Shown here: positions 41,601-50,782 of the stretch, piece after piece | How positions within the stretch are numbered: the stretch's first letter is position 1 | How the letters are laid out: each line of letters begins with the position of its first letter | Position numbers and translations under genes: made by a program | Notes under the pieces: generated by a model | Databases searched by the model: none | Seen by the model: the letters and a program-made list of their open reading frames with translations, nothing else | What the model was told of the DNA's origin: nothing | Assembly: GCF_000426365.1 (NCBI RefSeq) | Contig: NZ_AUFF01000001.1 | Location: forward strand, 620,001 to 684,000 | Length of the DNA: 64,000 nucleotides | DNA from: Arenimonas composti TR7-09 = DSM 18010 | Lineage (GTDB): Bacteria; Pseudomonadota; Gammaproteobacteria; Xanthomonadales; Xanthomonadaceae | Direction: 5' to 3'

Positions 41601-42773
41601 CTACTCGCCGATCGTGCCCTGCACCGGCTTGATGCTGCCCCAGGACTTGCAGCCCGGGCACTGCCAGTGGTGCGCGCGGGCGCCGAATCCGCAGCGCTGG
41701 CAGCGGTAGCCGGGCGTGCGCACGAGCAGTTGCTCGGTGATCTGCTTGAGGGTTTTCAGGCTCGCGCCGAAGTCGACCGAGTCGTCGCGCAGGCTCAGCT
41801 CGATGAAGGCGGCCTCGCCGCGGACCGACGGCCGCAGCTGCAGCTGCCGCTTCAGGAAGGCGAGTGCCGCCGGATGGCCCTCGTCGTGCTCGATCATCCG
41901 CGCCAGCGCCAGCACCGCGGAAACGCCGGGGTGGTGCTCGATGGTCTCCATCAGGAAGCCGCGCGCGCGCGCGCCCTCGCCGCGACGTTCGTAGCAGCCG
42001 AGCAGCGGGTCGAGGATCTCCGGCAGGAACTCGATGTCGTGGCGGGCGACGCGCTCGAAGGCGCGGATCGCCGCGGCATCGTTGCCGGCCGCAAGTTCGA
42101 TCCGGCCTTCGGTCAGCCCGGCGCGCACCGAATGGCTGTCGGCCGCATAGGCCTCGGCGACGAAGGCGCGGGCCTCCTCGTACTCGCCGGCGAGCCGCGA
42201 CTTGTCGGCGAGTTCGCAGTAGTAATGCGCGATCAGCTTGCCCATCGGCTCGCCGCCGGCCGATTCCAGTTGCCGGGCATGCTCGATCGCCTTGCCCCAG
42301 TCGCGCTCCGCCTGGTAGATCGAGATCAGGTGGCGCAGCGCCTGCGGTGCCAGCACGCCCATGCGCACGAGGTCGGTGAACAGGGTCTCGGCGCGGTCGA
42401 GCAGGCCGGCGCGCATGTAGTCCTCGCCGAGCGCCAGCACGGCGCGGGTCTTCTGGTCGTCGCTCAGGCCCGGCCGGGCGACCAGACTCTGGTGCAGGCG
42501 GATCGCGCGGTCGACCTCGCCGCGGCGGCGGAACAGGTGACCGAGCGCGAACTGGGTCTCGACGGTGTCCTTGTCGACCGCGGCGATCTGCAGGAAGACC
42601 TCGATCGCCTTGTCCTGCTGCTCGTTGAGCAGGTAGTTCAGGCCGCGGAAATAGGTGTTCGACAGCCTCGACATGCGCGCACCGCCGCGCAGCTCGCCAC
42701 CGCGACGGCCGGCGAGCCAGCCGCAGACGGCCGCGACCGGCAGCAGCAGGAACAGCCAGTACGGCTCATTCAT
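41601..42773 (-). CDS. lapB: LPS assembly protein B (YciM), TPR and rubredoxin-like
   Basis: The 390-residue regulator promotes FtsH-mediated control of LpxC, balancing LPS and phospholipid synthesis. It has an N-terminal membrane anchor (YWLFLLLPVAAVCGWLAG), eight or so TPR units starting YFRGLNYLLNEQQDKAIEVF, and a C-terminal zinc ribbon CQRCGFGARAHHWQCPGC. The start overlaps lapA by 8 bp, the usual lapA-lapB pair. Confidence 0.94.
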   Translation of the reverse strand: MNEPYWLFLLLPVAAVCGWLAGRRGGELRGGARMSRLSNTYFRGLNYLLNEQQDKAIEVFLQIAAVDKDTVETQFALGHLFRRRGEVDRAIRLHQSLVARPGLSDDQKTRAVLALGEDYMRAGLLDRAETLFTDLVRMGVLAPQALRHLISIYQAERDWGKAIEHARQLESAGGEPMGKLIAHYYCELADKSRLAGEYEEARAFVAEAYAADSHSVRAGLTEGRIELAAGNDAAAIRAFERVARHDIEFLPEILDPLLGCYERRGEGARARGFLMETIEHHPGVSAVLALARMIEHDEGHPAALAFLKRQLQLRPSVRGEAAFIELSLRDDSVDFGASLKTLKQITEQLLVRTPGYRCQRCGFGARAHHWQCPGCKSWGSIKPVQGTIGE

Positions 42774-43077
42774 GGGGTGCGACGATGGTGACCGGTTCCG
42801 GCGCGATGATGGCCGCCGCCGGGCTCGTCGCGGCCGGCGTCGCCGGCGTTTCGGCGCGGCGCAGGCGCAGCCGCAGTGGCCACACCACACCGAGGGTCAG
42901 CACCAGCCCGGCGAGCAGCGCGCCGGCCAGCAGGGCCAGCAGCAGGGCCGTGCCGAGGGTGACGTCGGTGAGGGTGTGGAATCCGAGTTCGACATCGACG
43001 GGGCGGCGGTTGAGCGCGCCGAACAGGACGCCGGCGATGACGAACAGCAGCGCGAGCAGGGCTTTGATCAGGCGCAT
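42766..43077 (-). CDS. lapA: LPS assembly protein A (DUF1049 membrane protein)
   Basis: The 103-residue protein has two transmembrane helices (LLALLFVIAGVLFGAL and GTALLLALLAGALLAGLVLT) joined by the NRRPVDVELGF loop typical of LapA/YciS. The Ala/Pro-rich tail is family-variable. It lies between ihfB and lapB, the conserved order, and assists LapB. Confidence 0.9.
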   Translation of the reverse strand: MRLIKALLALLFVIAGVLFGALNRRPVDVELGFHTLTDVTLGTALLLALLAGALLAGLVLTLGVVWPLRLRLRRAETPATPAATSPAAAIIAPEPVTIVAPHE

Positions 43078-43132
43078 CCGCGGCGGTCCTCCGGAAGGTG
43101 GCCGTCAGCTTCGCACGGTCGGGGCGGCGGAA

Positions 43133-43435
43133 TCAGCCCGTGATCGGCTGGTCGCCGTTCGCGTTGACGCGATCGCGCAGTTCCTTGCCCGGCTTGAAGT
43201 GCGGGACGTACTTGCCGGGAAGCGCGACGGACTCGCCGGTCTTCGGATTGCGACCCAGGCGCGGCGGCCGGAAGTGCAGCGAGAAGCTGCCGAAACCGCG
43301 GATTTCGATGCGGTCGCCCCGGGTCAGGGCGCCGCTCATCATTTCCAGCAGGGTCTTGACGGCGAGGTCGACGTCGTCGGCCTTCAAGTGCGCCTGTCGA
43401 CGCGAAAGCACCTCGATCAGTTCGGACTTGGTCAT
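43133..43435 (-). CDS. ihfB: Integration host factor beta subunit
   Basis: The 100-residue DNA-bending protein forms a heterodimer with IhfA. It begins [17 protein letters not shown] and has the DNA-binding arm [31 protein letters not shown], including the intercalating Pro in RNPKTG. Located between rpsA and lapA, as in most gammaproteobacteria. Confidence 0.96.
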   Translation of the reverse strand: MTKSELIEVLSRRQAHLKADDVDLAVKTLLEMMSGALTRGDRIEIRGFGSFSLHFRPPRLGRNPKTGESVALPGKYVPHFKPGKELRDRVNANGDQPITG

Positions 43436-43467
43436 CCCGTCGTGTCTCGCTCTTCCCTGCCGTGTGG

Positions 43468-43495
43468 GCGTGGCCCGGGGGAACCCGGGCCACGC
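43468..43495. other. Strong intercistronic hairpin between rpsA and ihfB
   Basis: A perfect 12-bp stem GCGTGGCCCGGG / CCCGGGCCACGC with a 4-nt loop lies 14 bp after the rpsA stop. No T-run follows on the minus strand, so it more likely stabilises the rpsA 3' end or attenuates ihfB than fully terminates. Confidence 0.6.
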
Positions 43496-43509
43496 ACCGG
43501 TACCGCGTG

Positions 43510-45192
43510 TTACTCGCCCTTGTTCAGCTGCTCACGCAGCAGGGCGCCCAGCTTGGTGGTGCCGCTGGAAGCGTCGAAGGACTTGTTGACCTCGGCCAGG
43601 TTCTCCTGGAGTTCGGCCTCGTCCTTGGCGCGGATCGACAGCTGCATCGTGCGGCCCTTGCGGTCCATGCCGATGAACTTGGCTTCGACCTTGTCGCCGA
43701 CCTTCAGGTAGTTCGTGGCGTCGTCGACCCGCTCCTTGGCGATGTCGTTGGCGCGTACGTAACCCTCGATGCCGCCGTCGAGCTCGATCGTCGCGCCACG
43801 CGCGTCGACTTCCTTGACGGTGCCGGTGACGATGCTGCCCTTCTGGGTGGTCGCCATGTACTGGCCGACCGGATCCTGCTCGAGCTGCTTGATGCCCAGC
43901 GAGATGCGCTCGCGCTCCGGGTCCACGGCCAGAACGACGGCCTCGACGGTGTCGCCCTTCTTGAAGTTGCGGACCACGTCTTCGCCGGTGGTGTTCCAGC
44001 TGATGTCGGACAGGTGCACCAGGCCGTCGATGCCGCCTTCCAGGCCGATGAAGATGCCGAAGTCGGTGATCGACTTGATCTGGCCGGACACCTTGTCGCC
44101 CTTCTTGTGCAGCGCCGAGAAGGCTTCCCACGGGTTCGGGGTGCACTGCTTGATGCCGAGCGAGATGCGGCGGCGCTCGCCGTCGACGTCCAGGACCATG
44201 ACCTCGACCTCGTCGCCCAGCTGGACGACCTTGGACGGGTTGACGTTCTTGTTGGTCCAGTCCATTTCGGACACGTGCACCAGGCCCTCGACGCCCGGCT
44301 CGATCTCGACGAACGCACCGTAATCGGTAACGTTGGAGACCTTGCCGAACAGGCGCGAGCTGGTCGGGTAGCGACGGGCGATGTTGTCCCACGGATCGTC
44401 GCCGAGCTGCTTCAGGCCGAGCGAGACGCGGTTGCGCTCGCGGTCGAACTTCAGCACGCGGACGTCGAGCTCGTCGCCGACGTTGACGACTTCCGACGGA
44501 TGACGGACGCGCTTCCACGCCATGTCGGTGATGTGCAGCAGGCCGTCGATGCCGCCCAGGTCCACGAACGCGCCGTAGTCGGTGAGGTTCTTGACCACGC
44601 CCTTGACGATCGCGCCTTCCTGCAGGCGCTCGAGCAGCTGCTCGCGCTCGACGCTCGACTCCGACTCGACCACCGCGCGGCGGGAGACGACGACGTTGTT
44701 GCGCTTGCGGTCGAGCTTGATGATCTTGAATTCGAGTTCCTTGCCCTCGAGGTAGCCCGGGTCACGGACCGGACGCACGTCGACCAGCGAACCCGGCAGG
44801 AACGCGCGGACGTCGCGGATGTCGACGGTGAAGCCGCCCTTGACCTTGCCGCTGATGCGGCCGGTGACGATCTCGCCGGCTTCCATCGAAGCCTCGAGTT
44901 CGTCCCACACCATGGCGCGCTTGGCCTTCTCGCGCGACAGCACGGTCTCGCCGAAGCCGTTCTCGAGGTACTCGAGGGCGACCTTGACGACGTCGCCGAC
45001 GGCGATTTCGAGCTGGCCGTCGTCGTTACGGAACTGCTCGATCGGGATGATGCCCTCGGACTTGAGGCCGGCGTTGATCACGACGACGTCGGAACGCACT
45101 TCGACCACGGTGCCGGAGACGATCGCGCCCGGCTTCAGCTTGCTCAGGGCGCTCTGGCTCTGTTCGAACAGTTCAGCGAAAGATTCAGTCAT
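43510..45192 (-). CDS. rpsA: 30S ribosomal protein S1
   Basis: The 560-residue RNA-binding protein has six S1 domains that help recruit mRNA to the 30S subunit. Repeats carry signatures such as [62 protein letters not shown] and [23 protein letters not shown] 45192 ([13 protein letters not shown]) matches the family start. The leader lacks a strong Shine-Dalgarno sequence, as in E. coli rpsA. Confidence 0.97.
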   Translation of the reverse strand: MTESFAELFEQSQSALSKLKPGAIVSGTVVEVRSDVVVINAGLKSEGIIPIEQFRNDDGQLEIAVGDVVKVALEYLENGFGETVLSREKAKRAMVWDELEASMEAGEIVTGRISGKVKGGFTVDIRDVRAFLPGSLVDVRPVRDPGYLEGKELEFKIIKLDRKRNNVVVSRRAVVESESSVEREQLLERLQEGAIVKGVVKNLTDYGAFVDLGGIDGLLHITDMAWKRVRHPSEVVNVGDELDVRVLKFDRERNRVSLGLKQLGDDPWDNIARRYPTSSRLFGKVSNVTDYGAFVEIEPGVEGLVHVSEMDWTNKNVNPSKVVQLGDEVEVMVLDVDGERRRISLGIKQCTPNPWEAFSALHKKGDKVSGQIKSITDFGIFIGLEGGIDGLVHLSDISWNTTGEDVVRNFKKGDTVEAVVLAVDPERERISLGIKQLEQDPVGQYMATTQKGSIVTGTVKEVDARGATIELDGGIEGYVRANDIAKERVDDATNYLKVGDKVEAKFIGMDRKGRTMQLSIRAKDEAELQENLAEVNKSFDASSGTTKLGALLREQLNKGE

Positions 45193-45271
45193 TGTTGGAG
45201 TCTCGGTTGGACACACGGGACGCAGCTCGGCTGCGGCCCACCTGTTGGCGCTTGCGCGCGTGGATGGAAAG

Positions 45272-45292
45272 CCCGCGCCGTCGTGGCGCGGG
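45272..45292. other. Hairpin in the cmk-rpsA intergenic leader
   Basis: An 8-bp perfect stem CCCGCGCC / GGCGCGGG with a 5-nt loop lies 80 bp upstream of rpsA. On the minus strand it is followed by CTTTCC, a weak U-tract. It may attenuate read-through from cmk or form part of the rpsA leader structure. Confidence 0.45.
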
Positions 45293-45343
45293 ACCGTTGC
45301 CTGCTTCAGGAAGCCGCCCCGAAAGGCGGATGCGCCGCGGCGA

Positions 45344-46036
45344 TCAAGCCTGGCGGGGTAGCCGGTACTTCTCCGGCACCACCGCCAGCACGTGCTCGAC
45401 CACCTCGGTGATGGGCGTGCCGGTGGAGTCCACGATCACCGCGTCATCGGCGGGTTTCAGGGGCGCCACCGCACGACCGGCATCGCGCTCGTCGCGAGCG
45501 GCGATTTCGTGCAGCAGGCCGTCAAGGTTAACGGAAACCCCTTTTTCCTTCAACTGCTTATAGCGTCTTTTGGCCCTTTCGGCGGCGCTGGCGGTCAGGA
45601 AGACCTTGTACGGGGCATCCGGAAAAATGACCGTGCCCATGTCGCGCCCGTCCGCCACCAGCCCCGGCGCCTTGCGGAAACCGTGCTGCAGCGCGACCAG
45701 CGCCGCCCGCACCGGCGGGTGGGCGGCGATCGCCGAAGCCGCCGCCCCGGCGGTCTCGGTGCGCAGCTGCCGGGTCGCGTCCTTACCGTTGACGATCACG
45801 TGCGGCTCGCCGGCGCCGGCGGTCTCGAAGCGGATCTCGGTCCGGGCGGCGCACTGGGCGACCGCGTCGGCGTCGCTCAGGTCCAGACCCTCCCAGGCGG
45901 CGGCCAGCCCGACCGCGCGGTAGAGGGCGCCGGAGTCGAGGTAATGCCAGCCCAGGCGTTCGGCGACGGCGCGACTGATCGTGCCCTTGCCGGATCCGGA
46001 GGGGCCATCGATGGTGAGGACGGGAATGCGCGGCAT
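45344..46036 (-). CDS. cmk: Cytidylate kinase
   Basis: Phosphorylates CMP and dCMP. The 230-residue protein has P-loop [57 protein letters not shown] and the lid with [16 protein letters not shown]. It sits 9 bp after aroA and 151 bp before rpsA in the conserved aroA-cmk-rpsA order. Confidence 0.96.
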   Translation of the reverse strand: MPRIPVLTIDGPSGSGKGTISRAVAERLGWHYLDSGALYRAVGLAAAWEGLDLSDADAVAQCAARTEIRFETAGAGEPHVIVNGKDATRQLRTETAGAAASAIAAHPPVRAALVALQHGFRKAPGLVADGRDMGTVIFPDAPYKVFLTASAAERAKRRYKQLKEKGVSVNLDGLLHEIAARDERDAGRAVAPLKPADDAVIVDSTGTPITEVVEHVLAVVPEKYRLPRQA

Positions 46037-46045
46037 GGCCGAAGT

Positions 46046-47374
46046 CTAGCCGACGGCCGGGGGCCGCCGCTGCAGACCCAGTCCCACTTCCGCCGCCAGC
46101 CCCTCGAACCCGGGGAAGGACGTGGCGACGTTCGCGCAGTCGGCGATCAGCACCTCGCCGCCGGCGCACTGGGCGGCGACCGCGAGGCTCATCGCGATCC
46201 GGTGGTCGCCGACGGCATCGACCTCGCCGCCGTGCAGGCGCCCACCGTGGATCACCGCACCGTCCGGGCTTTCGTCGACGCGGGCGCCGAGCCGGCGCAG
46301 CGCCGTCGCCATCACCGCGATGCGATCGGATTCCTTCACGCGCAGCTCGGCGGCGCCGGTGACGACCGTTTCGCCCTCGGCCAGCGCCGCGGCGACGAAC
46401 AGCGCCGGGAACTCGTCGATCATGTCCGGCACCAGCGCCTCCGGCACCGCGATGCCGCGCAGCGCGGCCGCCCGCACGACGAGGTCGGCCACCGGCTCGC
46501 CGCCCTCCTCGCCCGGGTTCTCCTCGCGGATGTCGGCACCCATCAGGCGCAGCGCCTGCAGCAGGCCGGTGCGGCGCGGATTCATGCCGACCCGGCGCAG
46601 GCAGAGTTGCGAGCCCGGAACCACGCTGGCGGCGACCAGGAAGAAGGCCGCCGAGGAGAAGTCCGCCGGCACCGCGATGGTGGTCGCGCGCAGGCGGTGG
46701 CGGCCCTCGAGTGCCGCTTCGCCGGGAGCGAACGCGACCGGCCAGCCGAAGGCATGCAGCATCCGCTCGGTGTAATCGCGAGTCGGATGCGGCTCCCGGA
46801 CGCGGGTGACGCCTTCGGCATAGAGCCCGGCGAGCAGCACCGCCGATTTCACCTGGGCGCTGGCCACTGGCGTCGCATAATCAATGCCTTGCAGCACATT
46901 CTTCGCGTGGATTCGCAGCGGCGGCAGGCCGCCCGCGGCGGCGTCGATGCGGGCGCCCATCCGGCTCAGCGGATCGATCACCCGGTTCATCGGCCGCTTC
47001 GACAGCGAGGCGTCGCCGACGAGCGTGCTCGCGAAATCCTGGCCTGCCAGCAGGCCGGCGAGCAGGCGCATGCCGGTGCCGGCATTGCCGCAGTCGAGCG
47101 GACCGTCGGCGCCAGCCAGGCCGTGCAGGCCGACGCCGTGCACGATGCGCTCGCTGGCTTCCGGGGCCTCGATGCGCACGCCGAGCCGCTGCAGGATCGC
47201 CGCGGTCGCGCGGGTGTCTTCGCCTTCGAGGAAGCCGTGCACCTGCGAGACGCCGTCGGCGAGCGCCGCCAGCATCACTGCCCGATGCGACACCGACTTG
47301 TCGCCGGGGACCCGCAACTCGCCGCGCAGCGGCCGTCCCGGGCCGGCGGCCCAGTCGAGGCGGGGGCCGCTCAT
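46046..47374 (-). CDS. aroA: 3-phosphoshikimate 1-carboxyvinyltransferase (EPSP synthase)
   Basis: Sixth step of the shikimate pathway. The 442-residue protein has VPGDKSVSHRAVMLAALADG, the PEP-loop GNAGTGMRLLAG, GDASLSKRPMNRVIDPL, SAQVKSAVLLAG, LRVKESDRIAVMA and DHRIAMSLAV. The SAQVK and MIDEFP patterns place it with class II-like sequences such as those of Bacillus and Agrobacterium. ATG overlaps the hisC stop (ATGA). Confidence 0.95.
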   Translation of the reverse strand: MSGPRLDWAAGPGRPLRGELRVPGDKSVSHRAVMLAALADGVSQVHGFLEGEDTRATAAILQRLGVRIEAPEASERIVHGVGLHGLAGADGPLDCGNAGTGMRLLAGLLAGQDFASTLVGDASLSKRPMNRVIDPLSRMGARIDAAAGGLPPLRIHAKNVLQGIDYATPVASAQVKSAVLLAGLYAEGVTRVREPHPTRDYTERMLHAFGWPVAFAPGEAALEGRHRLRATTIAVPADFSSAAFFLVAASVVPGSQLCLRRVGMNPRRTGLLQALRLMGADIREENPGEEGGEPVADLVVRAAALRGIAVPEALVPDMIDEFPALFVAAALAEGETVVTGAAELRVKESDRIAVMATALRRLGARVDESPDGAVIHGGRLHGGEVDAVGDHRIAMSLAVAAQCAGGEVLIADCANVATSFPGFEGLAAEVGLGLQRRPPAVG

Positions 47375-48519
47375 CGCGATCCCCCGAGGGCCGCGTCGAG
47401 CGCCTGCAGCAGCCGCCGGTTCTCGTCGCGGCGGCCGACGCTCAGGCGCAGGCAGGTCGGCAGCCCGTAGCCCGCCATCGGCCGCGGCACCACGCCCGCC
47501 GCGACCAGCGCCCCGGCGAGCGGGGCGGCGTCGCGGCCGAAGTCGACCAGCAGGAAATTGCCCTGGGAAGGCGTCACCGCCAGCGCCCGGGCCCGCAGCG
47601 CGTCGGCCAGTGCCTCGCGCTCGCCGGCATTGGACGCGCGAACCCGCGCGACATGCGCCTGGTCGGCCAGCGCCGCGGCGCAGGCGGCGAGCCCCGGCCC
47701 GTTGACGTTGAACGACTCGCGCACCCGCTCCATCACCGCGGCCAGGCCAGGCGCCGCCAGCAGGTAGCCGACGCGCAGGCCGGCCAGGCCGTAGGCCTTC
47801 GAGAACGTGCGGGTCACGACCAGGTTCGGGAACTCCGGCAGCAGTTCGACCGCGGAACGCAGCGCCGGATCGGTGACGTATTCCAGATAGGCCTCGTCGA
47901 CGACCACCAGCACCCGCGGCGGCACCCTGGCCAGGAAGTCCGCCAGCGCCCCGGTGCCGAACCAGGTACCGGTCGGGTTGTTCGGATTGGCGAGGTAGAC
48001 CAGACGGGTCTCCGGTCCGATCGCCGCCGCCAGCGCGTCGAGGTCGTGACCGCGCGGCATCGCCGCGGCGACGGGCAGCGCCTCGGCCTGGCGCAGGGTC
48101 GCGCCCGCCGCCTGCGCGGCCAGCGCATACACCGCGAAACCGAAGCGGGAGGCGACCACCTCCTGCCCCGGTCCGGCGAAAACCTGCGCCAGCTGCATCA
48201 GCAGTTCGTGCGAGCCGTTGCCGAGCACGATGCCGGCGCGCGCGACGCCGTGGTGCGCCGCCAGCGCGCCCCTCAGGGTGCCGCCGAGCGGATCCGGGTA
48301 ACGGTGCAGGTCGCCGGCGGCAGCCGCGAACGCGGCCAGGGCTGCCGGGCTCGGACCGAGGCTGTTTTCGTTGGAGCCGAGTTCGACCAGTTCGCCGGCC
48401 GGCCAGCCGCGCCGCAGCGCGACCAGGTCCAGCCCGGGGTCGTAGGCGCACAGACCGCGGACCCCTGGCTGGGCGAGCGCGGCGTAGGCGGCTTCGTCCT
48501 GCGCGGAAAGCCTGGTCAA
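47371..48519 (-). CDS. hisC: Histidinol-phosphate/aromatic aminotransferase, HisC type
   Basis: PLP-dependent class I/II aminotransferase, 382 residues. Motifs are LGSNENSLGPSP, YLANPNNPTGTW, VVDEAYLEYV and the PLP lysine in FSKAYGLAGLRVGY. The location between pheA and aroA parallels Pseudomonas hisC2, so it may transaminate phenylpyruvate or arogenate-pathway intermediates as well as, or instead of, histidinol phosphate. The start is a TTG overlapping the pheA TGA (TTGA). Confidence 0.9.
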   Translation of the reverse strand: MTRLSAQDEAAYAALAQPGVRGLCAYDPGLDLVALRRGWPAGELVELGSNENSLGPSPAALAAFAAAAGDLHRYPDPLGGTLRGALAAHHGVARAGIVLGNGSHELLMQLAQVFAGPGQEVVASRFGFAVYALAAQAAGATLRQAEALPVAAAMPRGHDLDALAAAIGPETRLVYLANPNNPTGTWFGTGALADFLARVPPRVLVVVDEAYLEYVTDPALRSAVELLPEFPNLVVTRTFSKAYGLAGLRVGYLLAAPGLAAVMERVRESFNVNGPGLAACAAALADQAHVARVRASNAGEREALADALRARALAVTPSQGNFLLVDFGRDAAPLAGALVAAGVVPRPMAGYGLPTCLRLSVGRRDENRRLLQALDAALGGSR

Positions 48520-49646
48520 AGCAGGGCCACCGGATAGGCGCCGAGCACACGCACGTCGGCGGCGTATTCACCGAGTTCGGCCAGGGCGCTGGCCACGGCG
48601 GCGTCCTCGACATGGCCGCTGACGTCGATGAAGAACGCGTACTGCCAGCGGCCGGTGTGCGACGGCCGCGACTCGATGCGGTTCATGCTGACGCCGTGGC
48701 GCGCGAACGGGCTCAGCACCGCGTACAGCGCCCCGGGCTGGTCGCGCACGTAGACCAGCAGCGAGGTCCGGTCGTGGCCGCTGCCGGGGAACAGTTCGCG
48801 GCCGAGCACGAGGAAGCGCGTGGCGTTGTCGGGGCGGTCCTCGATCGGGCCGGCGACGGTCTTCAGGCCATAGACGTGGCCGGCGTTCTCGCCGGCGATC
48901 GCGGCCGCGTCGTCGGCGCCGCGGGCACGGCGCGCCGCCTCGGCATTGCTGGCGACCGGGATCTTTTCCGCCTTCGGCAGGTGCTGGCGCAGCCAGGCCT
49001 TGCACTGCGCGAGCGACATCGGATGCGAATAGACCCGCTCGATGTCCTCGAGCCGGCCGCTGCGCGACAGCAGGTGCTGGTGCACCGCCAGTTCGACCTC
49101 GCCGCAGATCTTCAGCGGCGAGGCCAGGAACATGTCGAGCGTGGACTGGATCGTGCCCTGCCCCGAGTTCTCGACCGGCACGACGCCGAAATCGGCATGC
49201 CCGGCCTCGACCTCCTGGAACACCTCCTCGATGCTCGCCAGCGGCAGGCCTTTGGCCGAGTGGCCGAAATGCTTCTGCATCGCCTGCTGCGAGAACGTCC
49301 CCTCGGGGCCGAGGTAGCCGACTTTCAGCGGCTCCTGCTGGGCCAGGCAGGCGGACATGATCTCGCGGAAGACGCGCAGCAGGACTTCGTCGCTGAGCGG
49401 GCCGTCGTTGCGGTCGAGCACCTGGCGCAGCACCTGCGCCTCGCGCTCGGGACGGTAGTAATCGACGGCCGCCTTCAGCGGCCCCTTGGCCTTGCCGACC
49501 TGGTGCGCCCAGCGGGCGCGCTCGGCGATCAGCGCCTGGATCTGGCGGTCGATCGCGTCGATGCGCTCGCGGACCTCCACCAGCACCGGCGCCGCCGGTA
49601 CCGGCGGCGGCGTGGCCTTAGAGCGCGGCGGTCGACGGGTGGCCAT
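48516..49646 (-). CDS. pheA: Bifunctional chorismate mutase/prephenate dehydratase
   Basis: Converts chorismate to phenylpyruvate. The 376-residue protein has an N-terminal chorismate mutase helix (VRERIDAIDRQIQALIAERA, about 25-105), a prephenate dehydratase domain (GYLGPEGTFSQQA; VPVENSGQGTIQSTLDMF; ATRFLVLGRE) and a C-terminal ACT domain with the Phe-binding ESRPSHTG. Starts 2 bp after serC. No tyrA accompanies it here. Confidence 0.95.
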   Translation of the reverse strand: MATRRPPRSKATPPPVPAAPVLVEVRERIDAIDRQIQALIAERARWAHQVGKAKGPLKAAVDYYRPEREAQVLRQVLDRNDGPLSDEVLLRVFREIMSACLAQQEPLKVGYLGPEGTFSQQAMQKHFGHSAKGLPLASIEEVFQEVEAGHADFGVVPVENSGQGTIQSTLDMFLASPLKICGEVELAVHQHLLSRSGRLEDIERVYSHPMSLAQCKAWLRQHLPKAEKIPVASNAEAARRARGADDAAAIAGENAGHVYGLKTVAGPIEDRPDNATRFLVLGRELFPGSGHDRTSLLVYVRDQPGALYAVLSPFARHGVSMNRIESRPSHTGRWQYAFFIDVSGHVEDAAVASALAELGEYAADVRVLGAYPVALL

Positions 49647-49648
49647 CG

Positions 49649-50734
49649 TCAGCCGTGGCGTCGGGCGAAATCGGCCATGAAATCGACCAGCGCCTGCACG
49701 CCCGCCTCCGGCATCGCGTTGTAGATCGAGGCACGCATGCCACCGACCGCGCGGTGTCCCTTCAGGCCGAGCAGCCCCGCCGCTTCGGCCTCCTGCAGGA
49801 AGGGCTTGTCGAGCGCGGCGTCGGGCAGGAAGAACGGCACGTTCATCCACGAGCGGGCCGCCGGCGCCACCGCATTGCGGTAATAGCCGCCGGAGCCGTC
49901 GATCGCCGAATAGAGCAGCTCCGCCTTGCGGCGGTTGCGCTCGCCGATCGCGGCGGTGCCGCCCTGCTCCCTGGCCCACTTCAGCACCAGCCCGAGCACG
50001 TACCAGGCGAAGGTCGGCGGGGTGTTGAACATCGAATCGTTCTTCGCCTGGTTCTGCAGCTCGAAGATCGGTGGCAACGCGCGGCCGTGGCGGCCGAGCA
50101 GGTCCTTGCGCACGATCGCGATCGCCAGACCGGACGGGCCGAGGTTCTTCTGGGCGCCGCCGTAGAGCACGCCGAAGCGGGAGACGTCGATCGGAGCCGA
50201 CATGAAGTTCGACGACACGTCGGCGACCAGCGGCACGTCGCCGACGTCCGGAATGTCGCGGAACTCGATGCCGTGGATCGTCTCGTTCGGGGTGTAGTGC
50301 ACGAACGCCGCGCCCGGGGTGAGCTGCCATTCGCCGACCGGCGGAATGTCGACGTAGCCGCCGGCCTTGCCGCTCGCGGCGATGTTCGTGCGCAGCAGCG
50401 GCCTGGCGTTGTCGAGCGCTTTCTCGCCCCAGTGACCGGTCAGCACGTAGTCGGCGGTGGCGTCGGCACCGGCGAGGTTCATCGGCAGCAGCGCGGCCAG
50501 CGTGGTCGCGCCGCCCTGCAGGAAGAGCACGTGGTAGTCGTCCGGAATCGCCATCAGCTCGCGCAGGTCGCGCTCGGCGGCCGCCGCGCATTCGACGAAG
50601 GCCTTGCCGCGGTGGCTGACCTCCATCACGGAGGCGCGTTCGCCCTGCCATTCGAGCATTTCCTCCTGCACCTGGCGCAGGACGGATTCGGGCAGCGCGG
50701 CCGGGCCGGCGCTGAAGTTGTAGGCACGCGACAT
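49649..50734 (-). CDS. serC: Phosphoserine aminotransferase
   Basis: Makes phosphoserine for serine synthesis, and 4-phosphohydroxythreonine for PLP. The 361-residue protein has YNFSAGPAALPESVL at the start, VMEVSHRG, LFLQGGATT, VADVSSNFMS and the PLP-lysine region YGGAQKNLGPSGLAI. ATG follows CGGAGTATCC. First gene of the serC-pheA-hisC-aroA-cmk-rpsA-ihfB series. Confidence 0.96.
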   Translation of the reverse strand: MSRAYNFSAGPAALPESVLRQVQEEMLEWQGERASVMEVSHRGKAFVECAAAAERDLRELMAIPDDYHVLFLQGGATTLAALLPMNLAGADATADYVLTGHWGEKALDNARPLLRTNIAASGKAGGYVDIPPVGEWQLTPGAAFVHYTPNETIHGIEFRDIPDVGDVPLVADVSSNFMSAPIDVSRFGVLYGGAQKNLGPSGLAIAIVRKDLLGRHGRALPPIFELQNQAKNDSMFNTPPTFAWYVLGLVLKWAREQGGTAAIGERNRRKAELLYSAIDGSGGYYRNAVAPAARSWMNVPFFLPDAALDKPFLQEAEAAGLLGLKGHRAVGGMRASIYNAMPEAGVQALVDFMADFARRHG

Positions 50735-50782
50735 GGATACTCCGGATAGTGGGGAAAGACTGGCACGCGGCGAGCGCGCCGC